In this document: one piece after another, positions 1 through 6,907 of the stretch
Position numbering within the stretch: position 1 is the first letter of the stretch
How the letters are laid out: each line of letters begins with the position of its first letter
Assembly (NCBI GenBank): GCA_027451885.1
Contig: DAIDHX010000292.1
Coordinates: 1-42,359 of the forward strand
Source of the DNA: Planctomycetales bacterium
Lineage (GTDB): Bacteria; Planctomycetota; Planctomycetia; Isosphaerales; Isosphaeraceae
Direction: 5' to 3'
Length of the DNA stretch: 42,359 bases
The notes under the pieces: generated by a model
What the model was told of the DNA's origin: nothing
Databases searched by the model: none
What the model saw: the letters and a program-made list of their open reading frames with translations, nothing else
Translations under genes and position numbers: made by a program

Positions 1-1089
1 GAACGACTCGCCTCGATCGACGCGCTCCGCGGCTTCGACATGTTCTGGATCATCGGCGGCGACGAGCTCGCCCGAGCAATTGGTAAATGGTGGGGGGGTG
101 AGCAGGGGACACGGTTCGCAGACCAGTTCGAACACGTCGACTGGCAAGGCTTCCGCTTTTACGACCTGATCTTCCCGTTGTTCCTCTTCCTGGCCGGCGT
201 GGTGCTGCCATTTTCGCTGCGCAAGTACGCCCGAGGCGATCATCCCCGCACTGCGCCCCTGGCGCGGCTGGCGCGCAGAGTCGCCTTTCTATTCCTGCTC
301 GGGCTCATCTACAACGGGATCTTGCAGTTTCACTTCGACACATTGCGTATTGCGGGTGTGCTCCAGCGAATCGCGCTTTGCTATGGAGCAGCCGCACTTA
401 TTTATTTGTTCACGAAAGTGCGCACCCAGGCGATTCTGGTGGCGGCAATCCTGCTCGGATACTGGGCGATCCTGGCCTTTGTCCCCTCGCCGGAGTCGCA
501 CGCAGGCGATTTTTCCAAGGAGCACAATCTCGCTGGATATCTCGATCGCCACTTCCTTCCGGGCAAGATCTACGACGCCTATTACGGCTATGGCGACAAC
601 GAAGGGCTGCTCTCCACGTTTCCTGCGATCGCAACCGCGCTGCTGGGCGTACTCGCGGGTGAATGGCTCCTTTCCGAGCGTCACAAGGCATGGAAGGCAC
701 TCGGGCTCATCGCGGCGGGATCCGCCTGTGTCGCGCTCGGTTACGCCTGGGGGCAACTTTTCCCAATTATCAAGATCCTCTGGACAAGCTCGTACGTGCT
801 CGTTGCCGGCGGATTTAGCCTGCTGCTTCTGGGTGTGTTTTACACCCTCATCGACGCGCTCAAGCTGCGCTTTCTGGGCTCGTTCTTCATCGTGATCGGC
901 ACGAACGCCATCACCATCTACGTGGCCACGCGGTTGATCCCCTTCGATTCAATCGCTCACCAGCTCTTCGGCGGGATCGCGCGAACGTCGGGCTCATACC
1001 ACGAAATCGTCGCGGCCGTGGGCGTGCTCGCCGTCGAGTGGCTCTTCCTCTGGCACCTCTATCGCCGCAAGATCTTCTTGCGCGTTTAG
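1..1089 (+). CDS. Membrane acyltransferase, NagX/HGSNAT (DUF5009) family, 5' partial
   Basis: The reading frame is open from the first base of the window, so the true start lies upstream. The first visible residues (ERLASIDALRGFDM) match the R-L-x-S-x-D-x-x-R-G cytosolic motif that precedes TM1 in heparan-alpha-glucosaminide N-acetyltransferase-like proteins. About ten hydrophobic segments follow, with a conserved-looking F-P-L-F-L-F-L-x-G segment near residue 65. The family is thought to move acetyl groups across the membrane onto amino sugars; the substrate here is unknown. About 362 residues are visible and probably only a few are missing. The next gene (blaI-like) is on the same strand but has its own promoter, and I see no terminator between them. 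Confidence 0.8.
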   Translation, partial: ERLASIDALRGFDMFWIIGGDELARAIGKWWGGEQGTRFADQFEHVDWQGFRFYDLIFPLFLFLAGVVLPFSLRKYARGDHPRTAPLARLARRVAFLFLLGLIYNGILQFHFDTLRIAGVLQRIALCYGAAALIYLFTKVRTQAILVAAILLGYWAILAFVPSPESHAGDFSKEHNLAGYLDRHFLPGKIYDAYYGYGDNEGLLSTFPAIATALLGVLAGEWLLSERHKAWKALGLIAAGSACVALGYAWGQLFPIIKILWTSSYVLVAGGFSLLLLGVFYTLIDALKLRFLGSFFIVIGTNAITIYVATRLIPFDSIAHQLFGGIARTSGSYHEIVAAVGVLAVEWLFLWHLYRRKIFLRV

Positions 1090-1131
1090 ACGCCTGGTTT
1101 CAGCCAGATCAAAGAACTTGCGCAGGCTCTC

Positions 1132-1160
1132 TTGACAGGGCCGGGTCTCGCTTTTACCCT
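1132..1160 (+). promoter_or_regulatory. Sigma70-like promoter for the blaI/blaR1-like pair
   Basis: TTGACA at 1132-1137 is a perfect -35 box. After exactly 17 nt comes TACCCT at 1155-1160, which keeps T1, A2 and T6 of the -10 consensus. The predicted start near 1167 falls inside the first of two dyad repeats, the layout expected of a promoter blocked by the repressor encoded just downstream. Inferred from sequence only. Confidence 0.55.
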
Positions 1161-1163
1161 GAA

Positions 1164-1201
1164 CTCAGACATTGTGCCTGATTTCTCAGACAAAATGCCT
1201 G
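1164..1201 (+). promoter_or_regulatory. Tandem dyad operators, candidate BlaI-family binding sites
   Basis: Two 17-nt direct repeats (1164-1180 and 1185-1201) match at 14 of 17 positions. Each contains an imperfect palindrome CAGACA-N3-TGCCTG (1166-1180 and 1187-1201). Their spacing is 21 bp, two helical turns, so both would lie on the same face of DNA. They cover the predicted transcription start and lie 30 nt before the blaI-like start codon. BlaI/MecI/CopY repressors bind dyads at their own promoters, usually around TACA-N2-TGTA; here the half-site spacing is 3 nt. Confidence 0.5.
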
Positions 1202-1230
1202 TTCTGCATCGTCCAGGAGCGAAGCGAAAC

Positions 1231-1671
1231 ATGGCACGACAATCTTCGGATGTCACCGAGAGCGAGCTTGACGTATTGCGTGTGCTGTGGGAACTGGGCA
1301 AGGGCACGATCCGGCAGCTTACGGATCGGCTCTATCCCAGGGGGAGTGCATCGCACTACGCCACGGTGCAGAAGCTGCTCGATCGCATGGAGGCCAAGGG
1401 ATATGTCGAGCGTGATCGCTCGTTATTTGTGCATGTTTTTACAGCGCGGGTGGATCGCGACGGCTTGATCGGCCAGCGCCTGCGCGGCCTGGCCGAGGCG
1501 CTTTGCGACGGCTCGCTCACGCCCTTGCTCACGCATCTTGCGCGGGTGGGGGAGCTCTCAGACGAAGATCGCGCTGCGCTTCGGGCGATCATCGACGAGA
1601 CGGACGATCCCTCTTCGTCCCGGCACGCGAAGCGGAGATCGAAAGGCGGAACCGCCAGGCGAAACACATAA
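1231..1671 (+). CDS. blaI: BlaI/MecI/CopY-family winged-helix repressor
   Basis: A 146-aa protein opening with T-E-S-E-L-D-V-L-R-V-L-W, the start of the BlaI winged helix. The recognition segment A-S-H-Y-A-T-V-Q-K-L-L-D-R-M-E-A-K-G-Y-V follows. The C-terminal half should carry the dimerisation helices. The ATG at 1231 was chosen over an in-frame upstream start because the helix begins right after it and AGGAG lies at 1215-1219. A 26-nt gap separates it from the M56 peptidase gene, the classic repressor/sensor-protease pair. In the family, signalling through the peptidase leads to repressor cleavage and derepression. The two dyads before the gene suggest autoregulation. A beta-lactam role is not implied, since planctomycetes carry many such pairs of unknown signal. 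Confidence 0.85.
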   Translation: MARQSSDVTESELDVLRVLWELGKGTIRQLTDRLYPRGSASHYATVQKLLDRMEAKGYVERDRSLFVHVFTARVDRDGLIGQRLRGLAEALCDGSLTPLLTHLARVGELSDEDRAALRAIIDETDDPSSSRHAKRRSKGGTARRNT

Positions 1672-1697
1672 CGCGGCGAAACGGGAGGCGATCGGTC

Positions 1698-3752
1698 ATG
1701 CAGTTTCTGCTTGCGATCCTGGCCGCCAATGCGCTTGTTGCGACGTTCATCGCCGTGTTCGCCTGGCTGCTCAGGCGCATCGATCGTGGTCGTCCTGCGC
1801 TGGCGCATGCGTTCTTTCTCCTCGCGCTCGTCAAGCTGGTAGCACCGCCGCTGTTCGCGGTTCACCTGCCGCTGCCGACATGGCCGAAGAGCGCGGCTTC
1901 TAACAGGGAAGCCCCTGCCGAGCCGCTGCCGGTCGAGTTCCCTGCGATGGATGTGTCAGATGTTGCTTTCGAAGGCATGCGGGATGTCGCGGATCCGATG
2001 CCCGAGGTTCCAGCCCCTGCGCCTGAGATCCTGTCCGAGGCCACAGTTGCGCGGCCGCGCTGGTTGATCGTGCCGAAGCTCGACTGGTCCGTTTGGTTGG
2101 CCACCATGATCGGGGTGGGCGCGGTCTGCGTATGGATTGTCGCGACGATCCGGATCGTGCGCTTCGAGCGGCTGCTGCGGAACCACGCCAGCCACGCGCC
2201 TCACGAGTGGCAAACGCTGGTGGCCGCGGCGGCCAGCAAGATCAGGCTCAAGCGGCATCCGCCCGTTCTCGCGGTGCCAGGCCGAATGCCGCCCCTGCTT
2301 TGGGGCGGCGGAGGCCGCGCTCGGCTTATCATCCCCTCTCAGTTGTTCGCAACGCTTGATCCCAGCGCCCGCTCAACCTTGATCATGCACGAGCTCGCGC
2401 ACTTCAAGAGGCGCGACCACTGGGTGCGCTGGCTAGAGCTATTCGCCTGTGGCGTGTCGTGGTGGAACCCAGCCGCGTGGTGGATCCGCCATTCGCTCAG
2501 GCAGACCGAGGAAGAATGTTGCGACGCCTGGGTCGTCGCCAGCGATCCAGCAAGTTCAAAAGTCTATGCCAGAGCGCTGCTGGCCGCACTCGATTTCACG
2601 TCGGAATCGCCCCCGCTCGCTGGTGCGTCCACGCTTGGTCAGCGCAGCGATATTCCCTTCCTCAAAAGGAGATTTCACATGATCATGAAAGCGGATGCTT
2701 CGAATCGGCTTGGCCGCGCAGGGCGGCTGGCAGTGCTCGCCTTCAGTTTCGTTTTGCTCCCGCTCGCACCCGGCTGGGCGCAACAGGACAGCGCACGAAC
2801 GAACGACTCAGGGGACCAGCCGCACGAACGTTCTGCGCACTCAGCGCGTGATGATGCTCGTTCAGACACACACGCGAGAACCGTGCCTGACGACGTCCTG
2901 ACTGACGACCTGGCGGAGGGCGATGAGCCGGACGAGTTGCTCGACCCGGATATCCGCATGCGGATTCGTCCGAGGTTCAATGAGCGGGGAGAAAGGCATG
3001 TCGAAAGGGAGTTCGATCGAGAAATCGCGGAGCTTCGCGAACGAATCATGGATCTCGAGCACGCCAGGCGGAGCCTTCTGGAGGAGGTCGCCAGAACCGA
3101 GTCCGAGCTCCGGTCCGCGCTTGTGCAGCTCGATCGGATGCAGGATCGAGCCAATCAATTCGGCGAGTCGACGCGCGGGCGGAATGTGTCTCGCCCAGTG
3201 GATCCCCCGGCGCGTGGACCATCCTCGGCACGTCCGCGCAGAAGCGTTCCCCATCCAGAAACAGACAACCGGGAGCGACCGGGATCCGTCGACCGCTCTC
3301 CAGAAAGGCAGGGAGAAGCCAGGGCCCGGCAAGGCGCAGGGAGAATGGGGGGGATGATGCCGGGCCAGACGCACCAGATGGAGCGTCAGATGCCAATGAT
3401 GATGGGAGGAAACCCCGGAGCGGAAAGACCTGATCAGCCTGACCGAGCGATGATGGAAGCAATGATGCGCATGATGCAGGGCATGAGGGCAAACCGTAGC
3501 GCCCGGGGCAAGATGATGGGGACGGGAGGACCGATGGGAGGACCCAGCAACGAACGGCCGAGTGAGAGCGCTCAGGCGGCTGGGACGAAGCCAGGGACGA
3601 GCGCGGCGAGCGCTGCTGCCAAACCAGGCACGGGACGGGCCACGACCGACGAGGGCAAGCGGCTGAGCGAGCTCGAATCGAAGATGGATCTTTTGATCAA
3701 GGAATTGCATGAGCTAAAGCAGCAGCAAACGAAGACCAGCCCAAAGCGCTAA
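1698..3752 (+). CDS. BlaR1-like M56 membrane metallopeptidase with coiled-coil, Met-rich C-terminal extension
   Basis: 684 aa; the ATG at 1698 follows GGGAGG (1683-1688). The N-terminal part has TM helices (for example near residues 2-22 and 30-50), then the M56 zinc motif H231-E-L-A-H235 and the glutamate cluster E271-E273 followed by C-C-D276, the usual E...CD third-ligand region. A further TM or signal-like helix sits near residues 340-360. The remaining ~320 residues are unusual: a charged coiled coil (about 430-480), a low-complexity region, a Met/Gly-rich stretch (about 547-617) with repeated M-M and M-x-x-M, and a final coiled coil. No penicillin-binding sensor domain is visible, so the signal is probably not a beta-lactam. 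The Met-rich region could bind soft metals such as Cu(I), which is inference. Its stop overlaps the convergent monooxygenase stop by 4 nt. Confidence 0.8.
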   Translation: MQFLLAILAANALVATFIAVFAWLLRRIDRGRPALAHAFFLLALVKLVAPPLFAVHLPLPTWPKSAASNREAPAEPLPVEFPAMDVSDVAFEGMRDVADPMPEVPAPAPEILSEATVARPRWLIVPKLDWSVWLATMIGVGAVCVWIVATIRIVRFERLLRNHASHAPHEWQTLVAAAASKIRLKRHPPVLAVPGRMPPLLWGGGGRARLIIPSQLFATLDPSARSTLIMHELAHFKRRDHWVRWLELFACGVSWWNPAAWWIRHSLRQTEEECCDAWVVASDPASSKVYARALLAALDFTSESPPLAGASTLGQRSDIPFLKRRFHMIMKADASNRLGRAGRLAVLAFSFVLLPLAPGWAQQDSARTNDSGDQPHERSAHSARDDARSDTHARTVPDDVLTDDLAEGDEPDELLDPDIRMRIRPRFNERGERHVEREFDREIAELRERIMDLEHARRSLLEEVARTESELRSALVQLDRMQDRANQFGESTRGRNVSRPVDPPARGPSSARPRRSVPHPETDNRERPGSVDRSPERQGEARARQGAGRMGGMMPGQTHQMERQMPMMMGGNPGAERPDQPDRAMMEAMMRMMQGMRANRSARGKMMGTGGPMGGPSNERPSESAQAAGTKPGTSAASAAAKPGTGRATTDEGKRLSELESKMDLLIKELHELKQQQTKTSPKR
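2666..2681 (+). promoter_or_regulatory. Internal Shine-Dalgarno and in-frame ATG inside the M56 gene
   Basis: AAGGAG at 2666-2671 stands 7 nt before an in-frame ATG at 2679 (Met328). The shorter product would start with a signal-peptide-like stretch (MIMK..., hydrophobic core, then A-P-G-W-A before Q-Q) and carry only the coiled-coil and Met-rich part. The SD is made by two Arg codons (AGG AGA), whereas CGN codons dominate nearby. The K-R-R residues are also expected in this part of M56 proteins, so the match may be coincidental. Confidence 0.3.
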
Positions 3753-4768
3753 TGCTGGAGCATCGGGGCGACCTGTTCCATGAGCCTGCGCAAGCTGTCG
3801 GAGACAGTTTCGTGGTCCAGGCCTGCCCAGCGCACCTCGACGTTGGCAACGTCGAAAGGCGCTTCGTCGTGGAGCGCCTGGATCTGACGAGCGACCGACT
3901 CCGGCCCGCCGACGATGAAGTTGATCGGATGATGGACGAGTTCCTTTGCCGATTCCGGCTCGGGGGTATCCGCGGGGATTTTCCCCTCGGCCCGGAATCG
4001 CCGCCAAAGGATCCGTAGCGCGGGCTCAGCGCGCGACCAGGCGGTCGCATCATCGGGCCCGATAAATACGGGCCGATTCGCCGCGATCAGACCTGTTCCC
4101 CCCGCGCGGCGGTAGACGGCCGAATACTCGCGATACTGCGCCGGCGTGCGCAGGTGCGAAAAGAGCATGTTCAGCCCGAGTCTACCCGCGATCCCGGCGG
4201 ACCCGGCGCTATTGACCGCGATCCAGGTGCGCTTCCAGAGTTCGCTCGAAGCAACGGGCAAGGGCTGATGCGGTGGGATTGCGAAATACGCTTGTTGTCC
4301 GCTCGGTTCCGCCTGGTCAAACGCGCCGGACCACACAGAGCGAATGATCTCGAGCGCCTGTTCGAATCGGGCGTGGCGTTCATCCTCGCCTGTCTCAGCC
4401 GCGCCGAAAAGCTCAAATTCGCGGGGAGTGCTGCCACTGCCGAACCCGGGAGCCAGCCGCCCACGTGAAAGCACATCTGCCACCGCGGTCTGTTCCGCCG
4501 CATCAAGCGGATGGTGCAGATTGAGGCAAATCACCGCGGTCCCAAGCCGAATGCGCCGCGTTTGACCTAACATGTGCACAGCAAAGAGCAGGGGAGTCGG
4601 CAGATGCCCCTCATGGATATGGGCATGGTGCTCCGTGAACCACGCGTAACGCACGCCCAGCCGATCCGCAAGCTTCACGAGCTCGCTGACCTCGTCGTAT
4701 ATCTGAACCGAGGAGCGGTCGCGCGGACCCTCAAGATGGTCCGTGAGCCCAAACTGAATGTTTGCCAC
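3749..4768 (-). CDS. Luciferase-like (LLM) flavin-dependent monooxygenase
   Basis: 339 aa from GTG 4768, preceded by AGAAGGG; an in-frame TTG at 4792 is the alternative. Family features: N-I-Q-F-G-L near the N-terminus, A-W-F-T-E-H-H-A, R-I-R-L-G-T-A-V, H-P-L-D-A-A-E-Q, and D-V-L-S-R-G-R-L followed by a G-F-G-S-G-S segment, as in bacterial luciferase-like TIM-barrel enzymes that use FMNH2 and O2. The substrate is unknown. It lies 101 nt downstream of the AhpD-like selenoprotein on the same strand. Pairs of an LLM monooxygenase and an AhpD/CMD-like peroxidase-related protein are known in other bacteria, so the two may act together in oxidising a substrate or detoxifying peroxide by-products. 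Confidence 0.85.
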   Translation of the reverse strand: MANIQFGLTDHLEGPRDRSSVQIYDEVSELVKLADRLGVRYAWFTEHHAHIHEGHLPTPLLFAVHMLGQTRRIRLGTAVICLNLHHPLDAAEQTAVADVLSRGRLAPGFGSGSTPREFELFGAAETGEDERHARFEQALEIIRSVWSGAFDQAEPSGQQAYFAIPPHQPLPVASSELWKRTWIAVNSAGSAGIAGRLGLNMLFSHLRTPAQYREYSAVYRRAGGTGLIAANRPVFIGPDDATAWSRAEPALRILWRRFRAEGKIPADTPEPESAKELVHHPINFIVGGPESVARQIQALHDEAPFDVANVEVRWAGLDHETVSDSLRRLMEQVAPMLQH

Positions 4769-4869
4769 GATCGCCCTTCTTGTCGAACGCAAATCGATTC
4801 ACACCCCTGGCGGCTTCGATTTTACGCAAGCCAGGCAGGGCATGGGAATCGAAATCGCGCTCCGCGCGG

Positions 4870-5436
4870 TCAGTCGCGCCCCACGCCGAGTGAATCGGCA
4901 ACGCGATTGATGTAGTTGAACCAGGCTGCAATCAGCGTGATCTGCAGGATCGCGCGATCGTCAAAGCCAGCCTCGCGTAACCGGTCGTGATCAAGTGGTG
5001 AGACCTTCGTCGCGTCCTTCGTGAGCTTGACCACGTAATCGATCATGACGCGCTCCGCGGGCGTGACAGGCGCCTTCGTGTAATCGGCCTTGAGGGCCGC
5101 GATCAGAGCGTCATCGAGCGTAACCCGACGCAGAAACTCTGCGTGCGAGACAATTCAGTAATGGCAGGCGTTGGTGAGCGAAACCATCGTGGCGACCATT
5201 TCGTGCTGCCTGCGCGAGAGCGGCAAGTCGGGCGACATGAGTGCGCCAAAGGTTGAAAACGCGTGAAAGAGTGCCTGGGGAATCAACGTATGCGAGGCCA
5301 CGATGCCCGGCAGCCCCTGATCGAGTTCCTGCACCGGCTGTGCATACTCTGGGGGATACAGCGAACGCTGTTGCGACATCGCTCCGAGCAACTCGGCCGA
5401 GGCCTCTTCGAGTGCGATGGTCTTGATCCATGCCAT
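4870..5436 (-). CDS. AhpD-like (peroxidase-related) protein, predicted selenoprotein with C-x-x-U
   Basis: Read with TGA (5157-5155) as selenocysteine, the frame is continuous for 188 aa, the usual length of the uncharacterised peroxidase-related/AhpD family. The ATG at 5436 follows GGGAG with 7-nt spacing and lies 19 nt after the permease stop. The motif is E79-x11-C91-H-Y-U94-I-V-S-H98, exactly the AhpD signature E-x11-C-x2-C-x3-H with the TGA at the second cysteine. The 94 residues after TGA continue the family fold, ending [14 protein letters not shown] hairpin right after the TGA fits a bacterial SECIS. AhpD uses its Cys pair to reduce peroxides or disulfides; Sec would increase reactivity. 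The alternative is a point nonsense mutation or sequencing error of TGC/TGT, which would not explain the hairpin. Requires SelA/B/C/D elsewhere in the genome. Confidence 0.75.
5128..5157 (-). promoter_or_regulatory. Candidate bacterial SECIS element at the in-frame TGA
   Basis: On the minus strand, TGA (5157-5155) is followed after 10 nt by ACGCAGA (5144-5138), loop GTT (5137-5135) and TCTGCGT (5134-5128): a perfect 7-bp stem. The loop starts with G and lies 17 nt after the UGA, inside the 16-37 nt window described for bacterial SECIS elements and close to the arrangement in E. coli fdhF. The hairpin lies within coding sequence, as expected in bacteria. Confidence 0.65.
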
Positions 5437-5455
5437 GAGATCACTCCCTGGAATA

Positions 5456-6907
5456 TCAGGCTTGAAGAGAAGAATTCCGAGACGAATCCACCGCGGGCGT
5501 TTCGCCGCCGGGCGACGTCCGCGCCACCCACAGGGACACTGGGACGCCAAGCACGAGCACACCGAGACCTAAAAGCGCGCGCTGCCAGTCGTTGGCCACT
5601 GTTGCAATGACGAGTATGGACGTTGGAACCAGGAAGCCAAGCGTCGACGCGGGATGACCTGGGATCACGCATGTCGGATTAGAAGCGCGAAGCATGAAGG
5701 TGGATCCCGCCGCAAGTGCAAGGAAGAGCAGTGTCGGCGCCATGAAATATTTCAAGATCTGATCGAATGATCCTGTGAGAACGAGAGCGGTGGCCAGTAC
5801 AGCCTGGATTGCGATCGCCCGCACGGGCGCACCCGTGCGCGGATGAACGGCGGCGACCGTTGAGAAAAACAGCCCGTCGCGGGCGAGGGCGTAATAGACC
5901 CGCGGAAAGGCCATGAACACCGCCGCCAGGCTGCCGAGCAAGGCAACGACCACGATCGAGGACAGCACCACTCCACCCGCTCGGCCAAAGAGCGCTTCGC
6001 CTGCGAGGGCGACAAAGCCTTTTTCGTTGCCGATCGAGCTGGTGGAGACCAGGTAAAGGAACACGGCCGAGAGCCCCACGTAAGCGAGGGTGACGGTCGA
6101 AACTCCAAGCACAAGAGCTCGAGGCACGGTGCGCGCAGGGTCGCGTACCTCGCCAGCGAGCTTGCTCATATCCCACCAGCCGCCGAACGAGACGAACGCG
6201 GAGATGAGCGCGACAGGAAGCGCGGAGGCAAGCGCGGGAGAGCCGGGCGCACGCTCGAGACCAGGGGCCAGATTCGACCAATCACCCGCTCCCAGGGCGA
6301 AGCCCCAGACAATCAGGAACGCGATCAGGCCGAGCTTGAGCCCCGCCAGGCCGCGGAGGACGCCCGATCCCAGCGCGGGTCCGCGCATGTTGACGACTGC
6401 CATCGCGAGTGCAGCGCCCGCCGCGGCGAAGCGTTTGCCCCAGAACGAGAGCGGTATCAGGTAATCGAGATAGTCGGAAAGGCCGGCGGCCATCGCCGCC
6501 GTAACGCCTGGATCCGTGATCAGCAGCGATAGCCAGCCGTAAAGAAAGCCAGCGCGGCGGCCATAGCCATTGCGAATGAATACATAAACACCACCCGCGG
6601 AGGGATCACGCGCGGCCAGTGCGCCGAAACAAAGCGCTCCACCGATCGCACTCGCACCCATCACAAGCCAGACAAGCAGAAGCAAAAGCGGCGAGCCAAG
6701 CTCCCGGGCCATCAGGCTGGGCGTGAGAAAAATCCCAGCGCCCACCACCTCGCCCACGACGACCGCCACGGCCGTCGTGAGCCCAAATTTGCGCTCAAGC
6801 CCAGCACTCTTCGATGCCGCTTCCGCTTTGCTGGTTTCATCTTGCTCGAATGACACGCGCCCCTCCGCGAACCGTGCTTGATCCCAGTCTTCAGTAGCTT
6901 CCCCCAT
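5456..6907 (-). CDS. APC-superfamily amino-acid permease
   Basis: 483 aa with about 12 hydrophobic segments. G-E-V-V-G-A-G-I-F at residues 52-60 is the APC TM1 substrate-binding loop, and F-G-G-W-W-D followed by A-G-E-V-R-D-P-A-R-T-V-P-R-A is the conserved loop after TM6 in LAT-type members. It should move amino acids or related amines by exchange or symport; the substrate cannot be told. The ATG at 6907 overlaps the end of the DUF1559 gene by 17 nt, suggesting coupling, although the first ~40 residues are not conserved-looking and a later start (GTG at the V-S-F segment) is possible. The selenoprotein gene starts 19 nt downstream. Confidence 0.85.
   Translation of the reverse strand: MGEATEDWDQARFAEGRVSFEQDETSKAEAASKSAGLERKFGLTTAVAVVVGEVVGAGIFLTPSLMARELGSPLLLLLVWLVMGASAIGGALCFGALAARDPSAGGVYVFIRNGYGRRAGFLYGWLSLLITDPGVTAAMAAGLSDYLDYLIPLSFWGKRFAAAGAALAMAVVNMRGPALGSGVLRGLAGLKLGLIAFLIVWGFALGAGDWSNLAPGLERAPGSPALASALPVALISAFVSFGGWWDMSKLAGEVRDPARTVPRALVLGVSTVTLAYVGLSAVFLYLVSTSSIGNEKGFVALAGEALFGRAGGVVLSSIVVVALLGSLAAVFMAFPRVYYALARDGLFFSTVAAVHPRTGAPVRAIAIQAVLATALVLTGSFDQILKYFMAPTLLFLALAAGSTFMLRASNPTCVIPGHPASTLGFLVPTSILVIATVANDWQRALLGLGVLVLGVPVSLWVARTSPGGETPAVDSSRNSSLQA

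Noticed and set aside
2862-3710. Long minus-strand frame (282 codons) inside the M56 gene
   Set aside because: It mirrors the low-complexity Met/Arg-rich region of the plus-strand gene and encodes His/Ser/Arg-rich sequence with no domain.
3741-3752. Overlapping stop codons of the M56 and monooxygenase genes as a regulatory site
   Set aside because: A 4-nt convergent overlap is common in compact genomes and no hairpin is evident there.
5155-5436. Truncated 93-aa AhpD-like fragment or pseudogene ending at TGA
   Set aside because: The frame after the TGA continues the same family with normal composition to the expected length, the stop falls on a catalytic Cys position, and a SECIS-like hairpin follows. 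Selenocysteine explains all three.
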